Origin: Sphingopyxis sp. KK2
Lineage (GTDB): Bacteria > Pseudomonadota > Alphaproteobacteria > Sphingomonadales > Sphingomonadaceae
NCBI RefSeq assembly: GCF_001990265.1
Contig: NZ_LYVN01000020.1
Location: 1-43,162, forward strand
DNA: 43,162 nucleotides
Direction: 5' to 3'
Position numbers and translations under genes: made by a program. Below the pieces are notes generated by a model. The model was not told the origin of the DNA. It saw only the letters and a program-made list of their open reading frames with translations, and did not search any database. This document shows, in pieces, positions 7,693 to 15,890 of this stretch. How positions within the stretch are numbered: the first letter of the stretch is position 1; each line of letters opens with the position of its first letter.

Positions 7693-10629
7693 ATGACACG
7701 CACCTATATTGCAGCGCTGCTCGCGACCGCGGCACCGATCGCACCGCTTCACGCCCCGCTGGCATCGGCGCAGGAAGCGAGCAGAAGCTACGATATCGCC
7801 GCCCAACCGCTCGGCGATGCGATCCGCCACTATTCTGAGGCATCGGGACGCCAGATCATAGTCCCCTCGCCGCTCGTGAGCGGCAAGCGCAGCAAGGGCG
7901 TTCGCGGAAGGCTGACCGCCGATGCTGCGCTGTCGCGCATCCTGGAGGGGACGGGGCTGGTCGCGGAACTGGTCGACGGCACCTTCGTCGTGCGCGCGGG
8001 AAACGGCGATGCGGCGGCGGGCTCGACTGAGGGTTCTGCCGCGAACGCGAGCGACGAGGCCATCATCGTGACAGGGTCGCGTATCCGCGGCGCCGGCCCG
8101 GTCGGCTCACCGGTCACGACCATCGACCGCGATGCGATCGATCGCAGCGGCCGCGCTACGCTGGCGGATTTCGTGCAGACGATCCCCCAGAATTTCTCGG
8201 GCGGGCCCACCGAGGCAAGCTTCGGCACCAATGCGCGCGGCAACGCCGCGAGCAACATCGGTTACGGAAGCGCGATCAACCTGAGGGGCCTCGGACCGGG
8301 CTCGACCCTCACGCTGTTCGACGGAACGCGGCCCGCGCTGGGCGGCGCCTCGGGAGCCTTCGCCGACATCTCGATGCTGCCCTCGCTCGCCGTCGAGCGC
8401 GTCGAGATCCTCACCGACGGCGCATCGGCGATCTATGGATCGGACGCGGTCGCGGGCGTCGTGAATATTCGCTTCCGCAATCGGCTCGAGGGCGCCGAGA
8501 CGAGGCTGCGCGTCGGATCCGCCGATGGCGACTATGGCGAGTATCAGCTCGGTCAGATCGTCGGCAAGGGCTGGTCGACGGGCCATCTCACCCTCGCCGC
8601 AGAATATTATCGGCGCGGCAGTCTCGCATCGAGCAAGCGCCCCTTCGCGACCGAGGACCTCCGCCCCTTTGGCGGCCCCGATCTTCGATCCAACTTCAAC
8701 AATCCGGGAACAATCGTCGCTGCGAACGGCCAACGGTTCCTGATCCCGCGCGGGCAAAACGGCGTCGGACTGACCCGCGCGCAACTCGCCCCGAGCACCG
8801 ACTTCAACCGCGGCGACGCTCGCCGCAACGTCGACATCCTCCCGCGCCAACAGACGATCAGCCTTTACGCGAGCGGCGAGCAGCGGCTCTCCGACAACCT
8901 CATGCTTTTCGCACGCGGCCTCTATGCCGAGCGCAGCTTCGAAGCACACCGCCGCGTCCTCGGCATCTCGCAACTGACCGTCACGCCGACCAATCCCTAT
9001 TATGTCGACCCGATCGGCACGCGGCAGAACATCACCGTCTATTATGACCCGGTGGCCGATTTCGGTCCCGAGGGCGTGAAAGGCCGCGTCCGGGCGGTCA
9101 ACACCGCCTTCGGCGCGCGCGCGGACATCGGCAGCTGGAATATCGAAGTTTCGGGCGGCTACGGGCTCCAGCGCGACGGCTATGACGCGGTGAACCTCGT
9201 CCACCGGCTCCGCCTCGCCCGTGCTGTGGCATCGACCAGTCCCGCGACCGCGATCAACCTGTTCGGCGAGGGCGCGGTCAACAGTCCCGCGCTTATCGAC
9301 GGCCTGCGCGGTAGCCTCGCGGTTCGCACCCGCAACCAGAACTGGAACGCGGCTCTGCGCGCCGATGGCAATCTGTTCGCGCTTCCGGCGGGTGATGTGA
9401 AGATAGCGCTCGGCGCCGAATATCGCCGAGACACGCTCCGCTATCGGCAGACGATCGACGCCACAGCCGACGCCCCGCTGGTCGTCGGCATTCCGGGCCT
9501 TCCCGATCAGCGGATTGTCAAAGCCATCTATGGCGAGCTTGCGATCCCGGTGTTCGACGCTGGCGATACGTTTCCCGGCAAGCTCGATCTGTCCGCTGCG
9601 GGGCGCTACGAAGATTATTCGGATGTCGGGGACACCGCCAATCCCAAGTTTGGCGCTCGTTGGGAGGCGCTTCCCGGCCTTGCCTTTCGCGCGTCCTATG
9701 GCCGGTCGTTCCGGGCGCCCTTTTTCGACGAGCTCGTCGGCGGCGCCAATTCGCGGGTCCAGACGTTCCGGCTCAATGATCCGGCATCGCCGACCGGCCA
9801 GACACCGGTCATCCTGCTGCTCGGGTTCAATCCCGATCTCGGCCCGGAGAAAGCGACGAGCTGGACGGCGGGTCTTGACTTCGAACCGCGCTTCATGCCC
9901 GGCCTCAAGCTTGGCATCACCTGGTTCGACATTCGCTACAAGGACCGGATCGCTTCGGCGAACAGCTTCCTCCAGACCTTTTTTGCTCGCCGCGACGTCT
10001 ATGGCGAGCTGATCCAGGACAATCCCGATGCGGCCACGGTCGCCGCCTATTTCGCCGACCCGACTTTTTCCAATGCCATCGGGGTGACCCCGGGCCAGAT
10101 CGCAGCGATCGTAGATGTACGCACCCGCAACCTGTCCAGTTCGACAGTACGCGGACTCGACTTCGATGTTTCTTGGATCCGCGCGATCGGAACAGGCAAC
10201 GTCAGCCTTTCGGTCGGCGGATCGCGGCTTTTCACGATCGACAGCCGGATCACCCCGAATGCGCCTGCGAACAATGTTGTCGGCACGCTGGGAGCACCGG
10301 TAAAGCTCCGGCTTCGCGGACGTGCCGGTTTCGCGTTCGGCGCATTCGACGGGGGCGTCTCGGTCAATCATGTCGACGATTACCGCAACCTGTCGGTGAG
10401 CCCGGCCGAACATGTTAAAAGCTGGACGACGGTCGACCTGCAGCTTGGCACCCACATCGGCGATCCGGATGGGCGATCGCTTCGCCTCGCTTTCAGCGTC
10501 AACAATCTGTTCGACCTTGATCCGCCTTATGCGCGGTTCCAGACCACCGGCGTCACGATCGGCTACGATCCCGAGCAGGCGAGTCCGATCGGGCGGAGCT
10601 TCGCCTTGCAGGCCGTCATCAAGTGGTAA
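7693..10629 (+). CDS. TonB-dependent receptor with N-terminal signalling (STN) domain, presumed lasso peptide transducer
   Basis: 978 residues. A signal peptide (MTRTYIAALLATAAPIAPLHAPLASA, about 1-26) is followed by an STN domain (SYDIAAQPLGDAIRHYSEASGRQIIVPSPLV…, about 33-100), the mark of receptors that signal to a FecR. A TonB box-like EAIIVTGSRIRG starts the plug (VERVEILTDGASAIYGSDAVAGVVNI). The C-terminal 22-strand barrel runs to QAVIKW, with the usual aromatic end. It sits in the outer membrane and takes up a ligand with TonB energy. Its stop shares a base with the start of the isopeptidase gene (TAATG). Known lasso loci of this class pair such a receptor with an isopeptidase, so the ligand is probably the lasso peptide made here (inference). 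A siderophore ligand is the alternative. Confidence 0.9.
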   Translation: MTRTYIAALLATAAPIAPLHAPLASAQEASRSYDIAAQPLGDAIRHYSEASGRQIIVPSPLVSGKRSKGVRGRLTADAALSRILEGTGLVAELVDGTFVVRAGNGDAAAGSTEGSAANASDEAIIVTGSRIRGAGPVGSPVTTIDRDAIDRSGRATLADFVQTIPQNFSGGPTEASFGTNARGNAASNIGYGSAINLRGLGPGSTLTLFDGTRPALGGASGAFADISMLPSLAVERVEILTDGASAIYGSDAVAGVVNIRFRNRLEGAETRLRVGSADGDYGEYQLGQIVGKGWSTGHLTLAAEYYRRGSLASSKRPFATEDLRPFGGPDLRSNFNNPGTIVAANGQRFLIPRGQNGVGLTRAQLAPSTDFNRGDARRNVDILPRQQTISLYASGEQRLSDNLMLFARGLYAERSFEAHRRVLGISQLTVTPTNPYYVDPIGTRQNITVYYDPVADFGPEGVKGRVRAVNTAFGARADIGSWNIEVSGGYGLQRDGYDAVNLVHRLRLARAVASTSPATAINLFGEGAVNSPALIDGLRGSLAVRTRNQNWNAALRADGNLFALPAGDVKIALGAEYRRDTLRYRQTIDATADAPLVVGIPGLPDQRIVKAIYGELAIPVFDAGDTFPGKLDLSAAGRYEDYSDVGDTANPKFGARWEALPGLAFRASYGRSFRAPFFDELVGGANSRVQTFRLNDPASPTGQTPVILLLGFNPDLGPEKATSWTAGLDFEPRFMPGLKLGITWFDIRYKDRIASANSFLQTFFARRDVYGELIQDNPDAATVAAYFADPTFSNAIGVTPGQIAAIVDVRTRNLSSSTVRGLDFDVSWIRAIGTGNVSLSVGGSRLFTIDSRITPNAPANNVVGTLGAPVKLRLRGRAGFAFGAFDGGVSVNHVDDYRNLSVSPAEHVKSWTTVDLQLGTHIGDPDGRSLRLAFSVNNLFDLDPPYARFQTTGVTIGYDPEQASPIGRSFALQAVIKW

Positions 10630-12605
10630 TGGCCGCAGCGATCCTCGCCGCGTCGGTGCCGGTCGCCCAAGCGCCCCGCCAGCCCGTCACATCGCGCGAT
10701 CTGGTCGAGGTCGCCGACGTCGGCGGCCTCGCCCTCTCGCCGGATGGTCGGCGCGTCGCCTATCGCATTGCACGGCCCTCGATCGAGACGAACGACGTCG
10801 CGCTCGACTGGTATGTCGCCGACGTCCTCGGCGGAAAGCCGATGCGGGTCGGTGGCGGCGGCGCAGCGCGTCACGACGGCGCGGGATCAGTCGCCGAACA
10901 GACGCCGGTGTGGGACCCGGACTCGCGCGGCCTGCGCTATCTGGCGCTCGTCGATGGAGCGGTCGCGGTCTGGCACTGGCGCGAGGGCGAATCTGCCCGG
11001 CGCGAAATCGTCGACGATGCCGATATTGTCCGGTTCGATCTCGATCCTGGCGGTCGATCGATCCGCTACACTGTCGGCGCAACGCGGGCCGAGATCGCTG
11101 CGGCCGAGAAGGCTGCCTATGACGATGGTGTCCTGGTCGATGCGCGGCTCGATCTCAACCAGCCGCTCGCCGGCGGGATGATCGAGGACGGGCGTCGCAT
11201 CATGCAGCGCTTCCCGACCGATTGGTTCGATCGCGCCCGCATCCTCTGGGATGCCCCGCGATCCGATAAGGTCGTCGATCTCGCCAGCGGAGGCATCCGC
11301 GCCGCCCAAAACGTCGCATCGGAGCCGCAAGGCAAAATCGAGCGGCAAGCGAAGCTGGTGCGCCGGTCGGACGGTTTGACAGCGGCCATCGACGCCGATG
11401 GCCGGCCCGGAATTACCATCACGCGCGCCGACGGATCGAGGATCGAATGCTTGGCCGCACTTTGTCGTTCGACGCAACTTGCGGCGCTTGAATTCGTGCC
11501 CGGTTCGGATCGTCTGCTGATCTATGAGCGCGACGGCCTGTCGCGCGAGATCGTCTGGCTCTACACGCCCGGCGCGCGCAAGGCGCGAAGGCTCGCGGTA
11601 TCCGATGGCGCCATCCGCTCCCCGGTACGCGGGCCGCGCTGCGTCGCGGCCGAAGAGGCGATCGTCTGCGCCGAAAGCGCACCGGTGGATCCGCCCCGGC
11701 TCGTCCGGCTCGCCTACAAGAACCGCGCCGAGACCATTATCGACGATCCCAATTCGGAGCTGCGCGACCGAATCGCCGCTATCGCCACCCGGTTTACATG
11801 GCCCGACGGCCACGAGGCCATCCTGCTACGGCCACGCGGTGCTCGGGGAGCGATGCCGCTGGTTGCGCATTATGCGCACTGCGAAGGCTTCCTGCGCGGC
11901 GGTGTCGGCGGCGAGATCCCGATGCTGCCACTGGTCGAACATGGTATTGCCGTGCTGTGCATGAATCGCACGGCACCGGCTCGCGGCGCCCCGATGGAAG
12001 CAAGCTACCAGGTCGGGCTCGAAGCCGTGACCCGCGCGATCGACGAACTTGCCGCCAAGGGTCTCGCGGACCCCGAGCACGTCGGGTTCGGCGGTCTCAG
12101 CTTCGGATCGACCGTCGTTCTCTGGGCGATCCGCAAGTCGGATCGCTTCGCCGCTGCCACCATCTCGTCCGGCCAGATCAGCTCGCAATATTATTGGACC
12201 AATGCTGTTCCCGATCGCGGCTACACCAAGATGCTGCAGGGCTTCTTCGGGATCGGCGATCCCGATAGCGACCCCGAGCGCTGGCGTGTCCTGACCGCGA
12301 CGGCCGATGCGGAAAAGATCGACACGCCGCTCCTGATCCAGGCGCCCGAGTCCGAAATACGAAATCTCGTCGAGCTGCACACCCGGATGAAGCGCGCCGG
12401 AAGACCGATCGAGCTCTACGGCTTCGCCGATGAAATCCATATCAAGTATCAGCCTGTCCACAAGCGGGCCGTCTATGAGCGCAACCTCGACTGGTATCGC
12501 TTTTGGCTCAAAGGCGAGGAAGACGATGTTCCCGCCAAATCAGCTCAGTATCTGCGCTGGCGCGGCTATCGTGCGGGACAGCCCTTGTCCGCTCCCGTAC
12601 GCTAG
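10629..12605 (+). CDS. lasso peptide isopeptidase (prolyl-oligopeptidase-like, AtxE family)
   Basis: 658 residues. A short hydrophobic N-terminus (MAAAILAASVPVAQA) may be a signal sequence. The first two thirds look like the beta-propeller of S9 peptidases (DVGGLALSPDGRRVAYRIA…). The C-terminal alpha/beta-hydrolase domain carries the nucleophile elbow GGLSFGS (Ser491), PLLIQAPESE (Glu576 as likely acid) and DEIHIK (His604). As I recall, the characterised AtxE2 uses a Ser-Glu-His triad with the same 28-residue Glu-His spacing. The enzyme would open the isopeptide bond of the macrolactam after uptake, giving linear peptide. The ATG at 10629 overlaps the receptor stop by one base. The gene converges on the cyclase gene, and their 3' ends overlap by 4 bases. 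Confidence 0.87.
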   Translation: MAAAILAASVPVAQAPRQPVTSRDLVEVADVGGLALSPDGRRVAYRIARPSIETNDVALDWYVADVLGGKPMRVGGGGAARHDGAGSVAEQTPVWDPDSRGLRYLALVDGAVAVWHWREGESARREIVDDADIVRFDLDPGGRSIRYTVGATRAEIAAAEKAAYDDGVLVDARLDLNQPLAGGMIEDGRRIMQRFPTDWFDRARILWDAPRSDKVVDLASGGIRAAQNVASEPQGKIERQAKLVRRSDGLTAAIDADGRPGITITRADGSRIECLAALCRSTQLAALEFVPGSDRLLIYERDGLSREIVWLYTPGARKARRLAVSDGAIRSPVRGPRCVAAEEAIVCAESAPVDPPRLVRLAYKNRAETIIDDPNSELRDRIAAIATRFTWPDGHEAILLRPRGARGAMPLVAHYAHCEGFLRGGVGGEIPMLPLVEHGIAVLCMNRTAPARGAPMEASYQVGLEAVTRAIDELAAKGLADPEHVGFGGLSFGSTVVLWAIRKSDRFAAATISSGQISSQYYWTNAVPDRGYTKMLQGFFGIGDPDSDPERWRVLTATADAEKIDTPLLIQAPESEIRNLVELHTRMKRAGRPIELYGFADEIHIKYQPVHKRAVYERNLDWYRFWLKGEEDDVPAKSAQYLRWRGYRAGQPLSAPVR

Positions 12606-14338
12606 CCCGGTGCCGGGCGCGCCTCCCCGGGCGCGTCCGGCACCCCTTTATCCGTCACCGTGCGCACCCAGCGCTCCATGTCCGTCAGCTGCAAGATCCT
12701 GATCATGGCGATCGCGCCGGCTTTCGTTCGGCCGGTCAGGAGATCGTCGATTGCTTCGTTATCGATTATCCCCGCATCCGCCAGCCAGCCGCCGAGCAGA
12801 AAGGATCGGAGACGCTCCCGGTTGGCCTCGAAGGCGGGCAGGAACAGCGACAATATGCGACCCTTGCTCCGGCGCGCCAATATGATCTCGGGCAAGTCGT
12901 CACGAAAAGCCTCTCTTGCCAAGGCTCGGTTCTGTCCGCCCTCGCCCCACTGCCAGCTCTGGATGCCGAGGCCATATTCGACCAGCGGCTGTGACAGCAA
13001 AGGTGCGATCTTCGGGATGACGAGCGCTCTGTCGTAGCCGTCGAGGAAGGTCTGGATAAGCAGCAGTTTCATCGCATAGGAGCGCTGACCGGCCGCGACC
13101 TCCCGGGCGCCGCCGGTCCAGGGATGGTTCGGACGCGCATCGGCGAAATGTTGCGACAACAGGCTGGGGTCGACGGGCCACTGGCGCGGGTTTGCAACCA
13201 GGCCCCGCACGAGCAGGCGAAGGGCGTGCCAGATCGTATCTCCGGTGATCGCCGCGAGATCGCGCGCCGCGGCGACGCCGGCACGCGGACCGGCAAAGCG
13301 GAGCGCGTCGAGCGCTGGAGCGATGCTCGTGTGGTAGCCGAAGCTGCCGTCGCCGCCTGTCCCCGAGAAAATCGCGGCCGCCCGATATTCGCGCGCGGTC
13401 GCTAGTAGCGTTACGTCGTTGGCGTCGAGCAGGCCAAAGCCGCCGGGCCGCACCCTTGGATTTGGGATCGGCGCCAGTGGATCGGGACTTGTTCGCGGCA
13501 GGAGTATTTCCTCGAGCTCGGCTCCGAACCTGTCGCAGACTGCGCGGGCATAGATGCGTTCGTCGCCGTCCGGATCGGCGGTTGCGATGGTGACCGCACG
13601 CCATTGGCGGTCCTCCCCTCCGAGGCACGCCGCCACAATACTGGAGTCGATCCCCCCGGAGAGTTCGAGCTGGACCCGGTCGAAGCGGCCGCTCCACGCG
13701 GCGACAATCGAGCGCACCAGCGATCCGAGTTCATCCGCTCGCGCGCGTTTGGGCGGACGCAGCGTGAAGTCCCATGGCGACCAGGCGGGCAGCCCTGACG
13801 GTCCTGCGCCGAGGCGCATCACCTGGCCGGGAAGGAGCTCGCACACATCCTCGATCTCGGTCCGTTCCCCGCGGAGGTAGGGAAAGCGGAGGCGCGCGTC
13901 GATGGCGCTCGCGCAGGGCCTGTCGAGCGCAAAGCCGAGCGAGCGGGCAAGCGCGAGGTCGGTGAATGCGCAAGAGGTTGTGCGCGAAGCCGCCGCCGCG
14001 ACATGAAAGACGGCCGGGCCGGTAATGGGTGAGCGCAGGATATGGATCCGATCGCCGGCATCGCCCCACACAAGCACGAAATTCCCCCAGAGATGGCGCA
14101 GTGCCCATTTGCCGCTGCTTTCGATGATCGCATCGACCTCGCTAGGGCTCAGGTCGCGGCAAGGGTCGAAGCCGTCGCGCCGGAAAGCCCACCCCACGAT
14201 CTTGCATCGCCGCGCGTCGAAAAATGGTGCCGCGTCGGAGAAAACCATCGTCGCGCCGGCTACGCGACACGATGAAAATCCCTCGGGAGGCTGAAGACCG
14301 GCGGGCCAGCTCGAAAGGATCGCCATTCGTGCGGTCAT
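12602..14338 (-). CDS. lasso peptide macrolactam synthetase (C protein, asparagine-synthetase-like)
   Basis: 578 residues, close to the usual size of lasso cyclases. The N-terminal half keeps the glutamine-amidohydrolase-like fold (KWALRHLWGNFVLVWGD, FPYLRGERTEIEDVCELLPGQ) but has no Cys at position 2, as expected for an enzyme that does not use glutamine. The synthetase half has the ATP pyrophosphatase loop LSGGIDSS (227-233) and FSGTGGDGSFGYH. It adenylates the side chain of the ring acid (here predicted Glu8) and forms the amide with the N-terminal Gly. The start overlaps the B gene stop (ATGA), giving translational coupling. The long upstream extension in frame is only the B gene read in another frame. 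Confidence 0.9.
   Translation of the reverse strand: MTARMAILSSWPAGLQPPEGFSSCRVAGATMVFSDAAPFFDARRCKIVGWAFRRDGFDPCRDLSPSEVDAIIESSGKWALRHLWGNFVLVWGDAGDRIHILRSPITGPAVFHVAAAASRTTSCAFTDLALARSLGFALDRPCASAIDARLRFPYLRGERTEIEDVCELLPGQVMRLGAGPSGLPAWSPWDFTLRPPKRARADELGSLVRSIVAAWSGRFDRVQLELSGGIDSSIVAACLGGEDRQWRAVTIATADPDGDERIYARAVCDRFGAELEEILLPRTSPDPLAPIPNPRVRPGGFGLLDANDVTLLATAREYRAAAIFSGTGGDGSFGYHTSIAPALDALRFAGPRAGVAAARDLAAITGDTIWHALRLLVRGLVANPRQWPVDPSLLSQHFADARPNHPWTGGAREVAAGQRSYAMKLLLIQTFLDGYDRALVIPKIAPLLSQPLVEYGLGIQSWQWGEGGQNRALAREAFRDDLPEIILARRSKGRILSLFLPAFEANRERLRSFLLGGWLADAGIIDNEAIDDLLTGRTKAGAIAMIRILQLTDMERWVRTVTDKGVPDAPGEARPAPG
12609..12644. terminator. bidirectional terminator-like hairpin at convergent gene ends
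   Basis: An uninterrupted 15-bp stem with one G-T pair joins 12609-12623 to 12630-12644 around a 6-nt loop. It lies just past the isopeptidase stop and inside the last codons of the cyclase gene. The T tract is short (CCTTTA on the plus strand), so it probably ends the receptor/isopeptidase transcript. Confidence 0.5.
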
Positions 14339-14991
14339 AGTCTGAAGACCGGCGTGTAATCGGCGACAAAGTTTACCGGGTCGGTGAGCAGCAGGTCGCC
14401 ATGCTGGAGCCAGCAGTGCGCTGCAAACGGCTCGAGCCTCACACCAAAATACAGGTCGGCGCCAATCCCGCGCCGCCACAACGAACGCGCCAGCGCGATG
14501 CTGTCCGGCACGCAGAGGCGCGCCGCGGGAACGAAGAGGCGCGCCCTTGCGTAGCCACGCGCCATCCGGGCTGCGGTCACACGCTGCAGGCCGGGGTCGT
14601 CTGTTCCGTTCCGACGGCAATCACGCGATCGTTGTAGGCGGAGATCGGCAAACATCGCTTCAAGTCCCCGCACCCGCAGCGCAAGGGCTGCCCCCATCCG
14701 GAACCAGGCCACTTCGGTTGCAGAGAGGCGACCATCGGTCTCGGGGCATTCGAGGGCACTGCCCGCTACAGGCAGCGCCACGACGGGAAGAACGGCCGCA
14801 CCGCGCCCGGATTGCAGGAAGCCGTGCGCCAGCACGCTTTGCGGCGGAGGAGACATGGCGAAGTCAGCAGCAAGCAGCGCGGACGCCTCTTCGCCGCGCA
14901 AAAGGAAATAACGGTCGGCCGAGACATCGAGGCATACGACCTTCGAACCGAACGCTGCGAAGCTGATATGAGCGGGAAGATGATAGTCCAT
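14335..14991 (-). CDS. lasso peptide B protein: fused RRE and leader peptidase
   Basis: 218 residues. The N-terminal part (YHLPAHISFAAFGSKVVCLDVSADRYFLLRGEEASALL, about 3-80) is a PqqD-like recognition element that binds the leader. The C-terminal part is a transglutaminase-like cysteine protease with Cys160 (ARLCVPDSIALARSLWRRGI), His192 (PFAAHCWLQHGD) and Asp204 (LTDP). It removes the leader and delivers the core to the cyclase. The start ATG at 14991 was chosen because the domain begins there. The longer open frame above it runs through the precursor gene in a wrong frame. No good ribosome site precedes it, and the upstream hairpin sits only about 8 nt away, so its expression may be low relative to the precursor. 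Confidence 0.88.
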   Translation of the reverse strand: MDYHLPAHISFAAFGSKVVCLDVSADRYFLLRGEEASALLAADFAMSPPPQSVLAHGFLQSGRGAAVLPVVALPVAGSALECPETDGRLSATEVAWFRMGAALALRVRGLEAMFADLRLQRSRDCRRNGTDDPGLQRVTAARMARGYARARLFVPAARLCVPDSIALARSLWRRGIGADLYFGVRLEPFAAHCWLQHGDLLLTDPVNFVADYTPVFRL

Positions 14992-14998
14992 GGTGAGA

Positions 14999-15027
14999 TG
15001 GAGGGCGCGGGAAGCCCGCGCCCTCCA
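14999..15027 (-). promoter_or_regulatory. 13-bp perfect hairpin between precursor and B gene
   Basis: TGGAGGGCGCGGG (14999-15011) pairs perfectly with its complement at 15015-15027 around a 3-nt loop. It begins 5 nt after the precursor stop and ends 7 nt before the B start. There is no T tract. The likely role is to protect the precursor mRNA end or to reduce read-through, so that precursor exceeds enzymes (inference). Confidence 0.65.
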
Positions 15028-15032
15028 CGTCG

Positions 15033-15170
15033 TCATTCGGCGGTGATGCCGCCGTGCGGGACGATGTCGAGGCCTTCCGGCTCGGGAAAGGGCAGCTCGG
15101 TGCCGAGCGTCTCGACGCTCGCGATGCCCAGTTCTTCGACGCCGTCTTCGGCAAGGTTCTTCCGGTCCAT
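15033..15170 (-). CDS. lasso peptide precursor (A peptide)
   Basis: 45 residues, preceded by a strong AAGGAGG site. The leader (22 residues, MDRKNLAEDG then VEELGIASVETL) ends with Thr at the position before last, the hallmark of lasso leaders, inside an LGIAS..T pattern. Cutting after Leu22 gives a 23-residue core: ring GTELPFPE with Gly1 and Glu8 for the macrolactam, then a 15-residue tail beginning PEGLD and ending HGGITAE. It is the first gene before B and C, the usual A-B-C order. No other Gly in the C-terminal half has Asp or Glu 7-9 residues along except this one. Size and tail length resemble astexin-type peptides. The exact sequence is not one I recognise. Confidence 0.87.
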   Translation of the reverse strand: MDRKNLAEDGVEELGIASVETLGTELPFPEPEGLDIVPHGGITAE

Positions 15171-15266
15171 GGGACCCTCCTTCAGCTATACCGCGGAATT
15201 GCGGCACCCTGAAGTTACGCCCCTCAAATGGAATAGAAATTTTATAGTTTTCATATAGTTGGAATA
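15171..15266 (-). promoter_or_regulatory. AT-rich promoter region of the lasso operon
   Basis: The 96 nt between the GntR stop and the precursor start is unusually AT-rich on its upstream side. On the minus strand it contains two direct copies of AACTATA, separated by four bases, inside AACTATATGAAAACTATAAAA. This is the natural place for a lasso operon promoter and for binding by the GntR or LuxR protein. I see no clear palindromic lux box, and no start site can be assigned. Confidence 0.4.
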
Positions 15267-15890
15267 TTATCCTAATGCTTCTTCGCGCTTGCGCATTTCG
15301 GCGCAGACACGCCTGACCCATGTTAGTCGGCGACGGTGGAAGCTATTGATCTTGGCGCGCAATTCGGGCCAGCGTGCGCTCCGGAAGTCCTCCTCAAGGT
15401 CGGCGAGCGCCTCACTGCAGAGCGGGTCGGTCTGATGCTCGAGCGCGCGAACCAAGTGCAGCCGATCGACCGCGCTCGCGATCGCGTGCCGGACCTCGCG
15501 GTTCGGAGAAAAGAGCGCGATCGACCGGAAGAGACGGTCGAGTCGTCCGGGATAATCATCGCCATCAGCGCCAACTACCGGGCCATCGGGCGGGACCGGC
15601 GGCATCGTCAAAGAACGAAGCGCGTAGCCGAGCAGCATCGCGGTCCAGGCGTAGAGGTCGCGTAAATCGGCTTCCGAGACTAAAGGTTGCCGAAATCCTT
15701 CCTGATGCCAGCTGTCGACGAGCCGCTCGCCCGAGAGCCGGTGCAGCGCATCGCGAACCGGCGTCGCACTCGCCCCGAGTTCGGCTGCCAGTTGCCCCGG
15801 GTCGAGCTTCGACCCGGGTGCGAACTCCCCCGCCATGACGCGCGCTTTCAGCTCGGTGTAGGCGTGCTCCATCCGGGCGCCAGGACTCAC
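15267..15890 (-). CDS. GntR-family transcription regulator
   Basis: 207 residues. The winged helix-turn-helix is clear: YTELKARVMAGEFAPGSKLDPGQLAAELGASATPVRDALHRLSGERLVDSW (about 10-60), with the ATPVRDAL recognition helix typical of GntR proteins. The C-terminal part (about 75-207) is helical and could be an FCD-like ligand domain, though its metal-binding residues are not obvious. The GTG at 15890 is preceded by GGTGGAGAAG and overlaps the stop of the dioxygenase gene (GTGA). An ATG six codons later is the alternative. Located 96 nt before the lasso precursor, it probably regulates the lasso operon (inference). Confidence 0.82.
   Translation of the reverse strand: MSPGARMEHAYTELKARVMAGEFAPGSKLDPGQLAAELGASATPVRDALHRLSGERLVDSWHQEGFRQPLVSEADLRDLYAWTAMLLGYALRSLTMPPVPPDGPVVGADGDDYPGRLDRLFRSIALFSPNREVRHAIASAVDRLHLVRALEHQTDPLCSEALADLEEDFRSARWPELRAKINSFHRRRLTWVRRVCAEMRKREEALG

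Noticed and set aside
8107..10455. A 782-codon open frame on the minus strand inside the TonB receptor gene.
   Set aside because: It is the complement of a well-supported receptor gene; it has no recognisable domain and its long open frame follows from high GC codon bias.
15033..15098. An alternative lasso core starting at the later Gly (GLDIVPHGG).
   Set aside because: It has no Asp or Glu at positions 7-9 to close a ring, and the preceding residue pattern lacks the Thr found before the chosen core.
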